DNA of 64,000 bases, from contig JBBQGG010000006.1 of NCBI GenBank assembly GCA_038322815.1, positions 1-64,000 on the forward strand. Direction: 5' to 3'. Each line of letters opens with the position of its first letter. The first letter of the stretch is position 1. Source of the stretch: PALSA-1296 sp038322815. Lineage in GTDB: Bacteria > Bacteroidota > Ignavibacteria > Palsa-1295. Made by a program: the position numbers and the translations under genes. Shown here piece after piece: positions 61,038-64,000 of this stretch. A model generated the notes under the pieces. The model worked only from the letters and a program-made list of their open reading frames with translations. It was not told the origin of the DNA and did not search any database.

Positions 61038-61154
61038 CCCGCCCACGGTTGAAACCGTGGGCTAATGTGTTGTCGTCGCCGGTGGCGACTCAGGAATCAG
61101 AATCCATGAAATGGATGAAAACAAATGAGCCCACCATTTCAATGGTGGGTGGGC
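61038..61154. repeat. Multi-stem palindromic element (CCGCCCACG...), copy 3
   Basis: CCCACGGTT/AACCGTGGG, TCGTCGCC/GGCGAC, CCATGAAATGG and CCCACCATT/AATGGTGGG stems. It lies between the broken T9SS gene and metG, about 70 bases before the metG start. Slightly longer than copies 1 and 2. Confidence 0.8.
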
Positions 61155-61222
61155 TTTCGGATGCGATTCGTTTCAGCTCATCTCCTTTCTCCGTAAATTT
61201 GCACTTTAATACTCATTTCTGA

Positions 61223-63400
61223 ATGCCGAACGCTAAAAGAACACTTGTTACTGCTGCTTTGCCGTATGCTAACGGACCTATCCATATCGGGCATCTTGCC
61301 GGAGTGTATGTTCCGGCAGATATGTATGTCCGGTATAAACGACTGTGCGGCGAAGAGGTGCTATTTATCTGTGGCTCCGATGAGCATGGCGTTCCGATCA
61401 CGATCAGCGCCGATAAGGAAAAGGTCATTCCGAAAGTTATTGTTGACCGCTACCATGAGCTGAATAAAAAAACGTTCGAAAAGCTCGGCATCACTTTCGA
61501 TCATTATGGCAGAACATCGAGCGATGAACATCGCAAGATGGCGCAGGATTTTTTCCTTCGTCTTTTAGAAAATGGTTTTATCGAAACCAAAGAAGAGCCG
61601 CAGCTATATGATGAGCAGGCGAAAATGTTTTTGCCCGATAGATATGTCGAAGGCACTTGTCCCGTCTGTGGTAACGTCGAAGCGCGCGGCGATCAATGCG
61701 ATAACTGCGGTACATATCTTAATCAGACCGAACTCATTAATCCGCGTTCGAAGATCACCGGAAATAAACCTGTCGTACGTCCGACCAAGCATTGGTATTT
61801 CAAGCTCTCGGCATTTCAAGGTGATCTGGAAAAATATATTGAATCACATGCAGGAATTTGGCGCGAAACCGTTATTCAGCAAGCCCGAAGCTGGTTGAAA
61901 GCCGGATTGCATGATCGCCCGATCACGCGCGATCTTGAATGGGGCGTACCCGTTCCGATCGAAGGCTCCGAAGGCAAAGTTCTCTACGTTTGGTTCGATG
62001 CGCCGATAGGATATGTAACGGCAACGAAAGAATTGCTTCCTGGCGATTGGAAAAAATGGTGGCAATCCAATGAAAATCTCGAATGGGTGACATTCCTCGG
62101 AAAAGATAATATCGTCTTTCATACGATCATGTTTCCGGCGATGGAAATGGGCTATAACAAAAATGTCATTGCGAGCGAAGCGAAGCAATCTCCGGAAAGT
62201 GCGAGCAACCATCAGGGGATTGCTTCGGTCGCCTACGGCGACTCTCGCAATGACACGTTAGATAATATTAAATTCAATCTTCCGACACAGGTTCCTGCGA
62301 ATGAGTTTATGAATTTAGAGGGACGCAAGCTTTCCAAATCGCGCGGATGGACTATTGAGCCGCATGAAATTTTGCAGCGATATGATTCTGATCTTATCCG
62401 CTATACAATTGCCTGCAATCTTCCGGAATCAAAAGATTCGGATTTTTCCTGGAAAGATTTTCAAGCGCATACGAATGGGGAGTTAGCCGATATTCTTGGT
62501 AATTATGCAAACCGCGTACTGACCTTTGCTCATAGATATTTTGAAGGAAAAGTACCGGAAGTTTCAGGAGGCTTCCAAAATGTTTTAAGTGCCGAGACAA
62601 CAGCTCGATTAGTTAGTGAAGCATACGAATCATTCAAATTACGCGAAGCAGTAAAGCACACGATGGATTTCGCTCGTGATTGCAATAAATTTATTAACGA
62701 CGAAGAGCCATGGAAAACAGCCAAGAAGAATCCGGAAAAAACTGCATTTACGATCTATCATTCGTTAGAGGCTCTGCGGGCATTGGCATATTATTTAAGC
62801 CCGATCATTCCTGATACGAGCAAGAAGATCGAAGAGATGCTAAATTATTCATCTACGAATGACAGATGGGATAATGCGTACGAACCAAAATTGCAAGCCG
62901 GGCATCCGCTCGGTGAAATAAAAATTCTCTTTCCTAAACTCGAAGATTTTCAGATCGAAGCAGAAATACAATCATTACAAAAAATGTCAGAGCAATTAGA
63001 AAAATCTGCTGCATCCGAAGAATTAGCGCGTCGCGCTGAACGCACTGCAGATGCAAAACCTATCGGAGCCGAGGGACAGATCACAATCGATGATTTTAAG
63101 AAGATAAAACTTAAAACTGCAAAAGTGATCGAAGCAGAACGAGTGCCAAAATCAAAAAAACTTTTGAAGCTGCAAATCGAGATCGGCGATGAAAAGCGTC
63201 AGATCGTTGCCGGCATAGCAGAAAAATATACACCGGAAGATCTGATCGGCAAGACGATCGTTGTGGTTGCAAATCTTGCTCCGGCAAAACTTATGGGTAT
63301 TGAATCACAAGGCATGCTCCTTGCCGTCAATGATGCAAATGGACCTGTTGCGATAGTGATGCCGATATCGGAAACCGAAAGCGGACTGGAAGTGCGGTAA
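61223..63400 (+). CDS. metG: Methionyl-tRNA synthetase with an in-frame palindromic insertion
   Basis: 725 residues. Attaches methionine to tRNA-Met, including the initiator found here. Catalytic core with the HIGH motif (NGPIHIGHLAGVY, about 13-25), SDEHG, zinc-binding CPVCGN...CDNC (about 143-160), and KLSKSRG in the KMSKS position (about 369-373). The C-terminal tRNA-binding domain (about 615-725) has KLKTAKVIEAERV and GIESQGMLL. Between AMEMGYNKN and LDNIKFNLP lies an extra stretch of about 31 residues (about 314-345, NVIASEAKQS...YGDSRNDT) encoded by a palindromic repeat. Core motifs on both sides remain in frame. Confidence 0.93.
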   Translation: MPNAKRTLVTAALPYANGPIHIGHLAGVYVPADMYVRYKRLCGEEVLFICGSDEHGVPITISADKEKVIPKVIVDRYHELNKKTFEKLGITFDHYGRTSSDEHRKMAQDFFLRLLENGFIETKEEPQLYDEQAKMFLPDRYVEGTCPVCGNVEARGDQCDNCGTYLNQTELINPRSKITGNKPVVRPTKHWYFKLSAFQGDLEKYIESHAGIWRETVIQQARSWLKAGLHDRPITRDLEWGVPVPIEGSEGKVLYVWFDAPIGYVTATKELLPGDWKKWWQSNENLEWVTFLGKDNIVFHTIMFPAMEMGYNKNVIASEAKQSPESASNHQGIASVAYGDSRNDTLDNIKFNLPTQVPANEFMNLEGRKLSKSRGWTIEPHEILQRYDSDLIRYTIACNLPESKDSDFSWKDFQAHTNGELADILGNYANRVLTFAHRYFEGKVPEVSGGFQNVLSAETTARLVSEAYESFKLREAVKHTMDFARDCNKFINDEEPWKTAKKNPEKTAFTIYHSLEALRALAYYLSPIIPDTSKKIEEMLNYSSTNDRWDNAYEPKLQAGHPLGEIKILFPKLEDFQIEAEIQSLQKMSEQLEKSAASEELARRAERTADAKPIGAEGQITIDDFKKIKLKTAKVIEAERVPKSKKLLKLQIEIGDEKRQIVAGIAEKYTPEDLIGKTIVVVANLAPAKLMGIESQGMLLAVNDANGPVAIVMPISETESGLEVR
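62164..62255. repeat. TGTCATTGCGAG-type palindromic element inside metG
   Basis: Ends TGTCATTGCGAG and CTCGCAATGACA are perfect reverse complements; inner arms CGAAGCAATC and GATTGCTTCG also pair. It matches intergenic copies at 51034 and 53149. The frame through the element has no stop codon. Confidence 0.92.
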
Positions 63401-63435
63401 TGAACCTGTTTATCCTCTGAATTCGTTATAAAAAT

Positions 63436-63660
63436 ATGCTTAAAAAACATTCATCTACTCTTGTAACAATCGATCCGGAAATTCTGGGAGGGACACCTGT
63501 ATTCAAAGGAACACGGGTGCCGGTTAAGACCTTATTCGAATATCTTCAAAAAAATTATTCTCTCGAGGAATTCCTGGATTCATTTCCATCAGTAACTGAA
63601 GTTGCTGCAATCGCAGTTCTTGAAGAGGCGGAAGCAATAACTTTTGAGCATGCTGCCTAA
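63436..63660 (+). CDS. DUF433 antitoxin-type protein
   Basis: 74 residues with the DUF433 pattern: VTIDPEILGGTPVFKGTRVP, TLFEYLQKNYSLEEFLDSFP, and a final LEEAEAI helix. Such winged-helix or homeodomain-like proteins act as antitoxins for DUF5615 toxins (VapB45-like). The stop overlaps the next ATG by one base (TAATG), which indicates translational coupling. The N-terminal GGTPVFKGTRVPV segment is the family's most conserved. It begins 35 bases after metG. Confidence 0.85.
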   Translation: MLKKHSSTLVTIDPEILGGTPVFKGTRVPVKTLFEYLQKNYSLEEFLDSFPSVTEVAAIAVLEEAEAITFEHAA

Positions 63661-63977
63661 TGAGAATTCTCGTTGATGAATGTGTACCTCGTCAGATTGT
63701 GCGATTTTTCCAAAATGATGAGATTCACACTGTTCCTGAGATGGGGTGGTCTGGAATAAAAAATGGTGAGTTGATAAAACTTGCCGAAGTCCAATTCGAT
63801 ATATTCATAACTTCTGATCGCAATCTCCGTTATCAGCAAAATCTTACCGATCGAAAAATATCTATCATTGAACTTTCGACGAAGGACAGAGATATTATTC
63901 TCTCTTCACGCGAAAAGATCAGTCATTCCGTTTCGACTCTCAATGATAAGAGTTATTTAGAAGTGGTATTACCGTAA
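63660..63977 (+). CDS. DUF5615 PIN-like toxin
   Basis: 105 residues. Begins MRILVDECVPRQIVRFFQND, matching the DUF5615 (Mut7-C/PIN-like) toxin family: an Asp-Glu-Cys-Val-Pro near residue 6, a central EMGWSGIKNGELIKLAEV segment, and FITSDRNLRYQQNL (about 45-58), where the Asp is part of the presumed metal site. Likely an RNase inhibited by the DUF433 protein encoded just upstream. It appears intact. The window ends 23 bases later. Confidence 0.85.
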   Translation: MRILVDECVPRQIVRFFQNDEIHTVPEMGWSGIKNGELIKLAEVQFDIFITSDRNLRYQQNLTDRKISIIELSTKDRDIILSSREKISHSVSTLNDKSYLEVVLP

Positions 63978-64000
63978 TAATTTATGATTGAAAATATCCC

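Overview
The window reads as a chromosomal segment of a Gram-negative bacterium of the Bacteroidota/Chlorobiota (FCB) group. Likely relatives are Ignavibacteria or Kapabacteria; this placement is inferred from gene content, not from a marker tree. Supporting signs are several secreted proteins ending in type IX secretion (T9SS) sorting-type domains, a PorV/PorQ-like outer-membrane protein, a GWxTD-domain protein, choice-of-anchor-D (ASH-like) repeat proteins, an Omp28-like protein, and many non-ATG starts. No phage or complete insertion sequence was seen.

Layout. 0-6 kb: a lipoprotein, the tight operon tlpA-like / 7TM-HD hydrolase / tyrosine recombinase, and a PorV-like protein. 6-13 kb: a giant soluble hybrid histidine kinase with a ten-unit HAMP array and three receivers, then a receiver-kinase protein. 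13.3-19.2 kb: initiator tRNA, then mostly minus-strand genes (FKBP isomerase, rsgA, GWxTD protein, haem-motif lipoprotein, PAP2 protein, rsmA). 19.2-25.2 kb: an eroded accessory region with a LuxR-HTH remnant, a type I restriction locus collapsed by deletion, a repeat cluster, two lone HicB-like proteins and a half-length MetH. 25.3-34.3 kb: secreted and envelope proteins plus a dihaem cytochrome. 34.3-36.2 kb: yidD, rnpA, rpmH, acpS and a small secreted protein. 36.3-41.5 kb: an outer-membrane protein, pckA, and a T9SS gene whose 3' end is duplicated around a decayed PIN toxin-antitoxin cassette. 41.5-53.1 kb: ABC exporter, Omp28-like protein, dnaB, ridA, acyl-CoA dehydrogenase, anmK, dnaA. 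53.5-64 kb: broken and intact T9SS genes, two secreted cupredoxins, holB, metG and a DUF433/DUF5615 toxin-antitoxin pair.

The most distinctive signal is a network of short palindromic elements. One set has ends reading TGTCATT...AATGACA with three interior variants; another is a multi-stem element with ends CCGCCCACC...GGTGGGCGG. They fill most long intergenic gaps, often start within a few bases of a stop codon, and one copy sits in frame inside metG, where it appears to add about 31 residues just before the KMSKS loop.

The second theme is decay: a fused hsdR/hsdM deletion scar, a truncated regulator, and three genes split by frameshifts. Each frameshift could also be an assembly error, which reads would settle. 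Core genes for translation (metG, rsgA, rsmA, rpmH, initiator tRNA), replication (dnaA, dnaB, holB) and cell-wall recycling (anmK) look intact.
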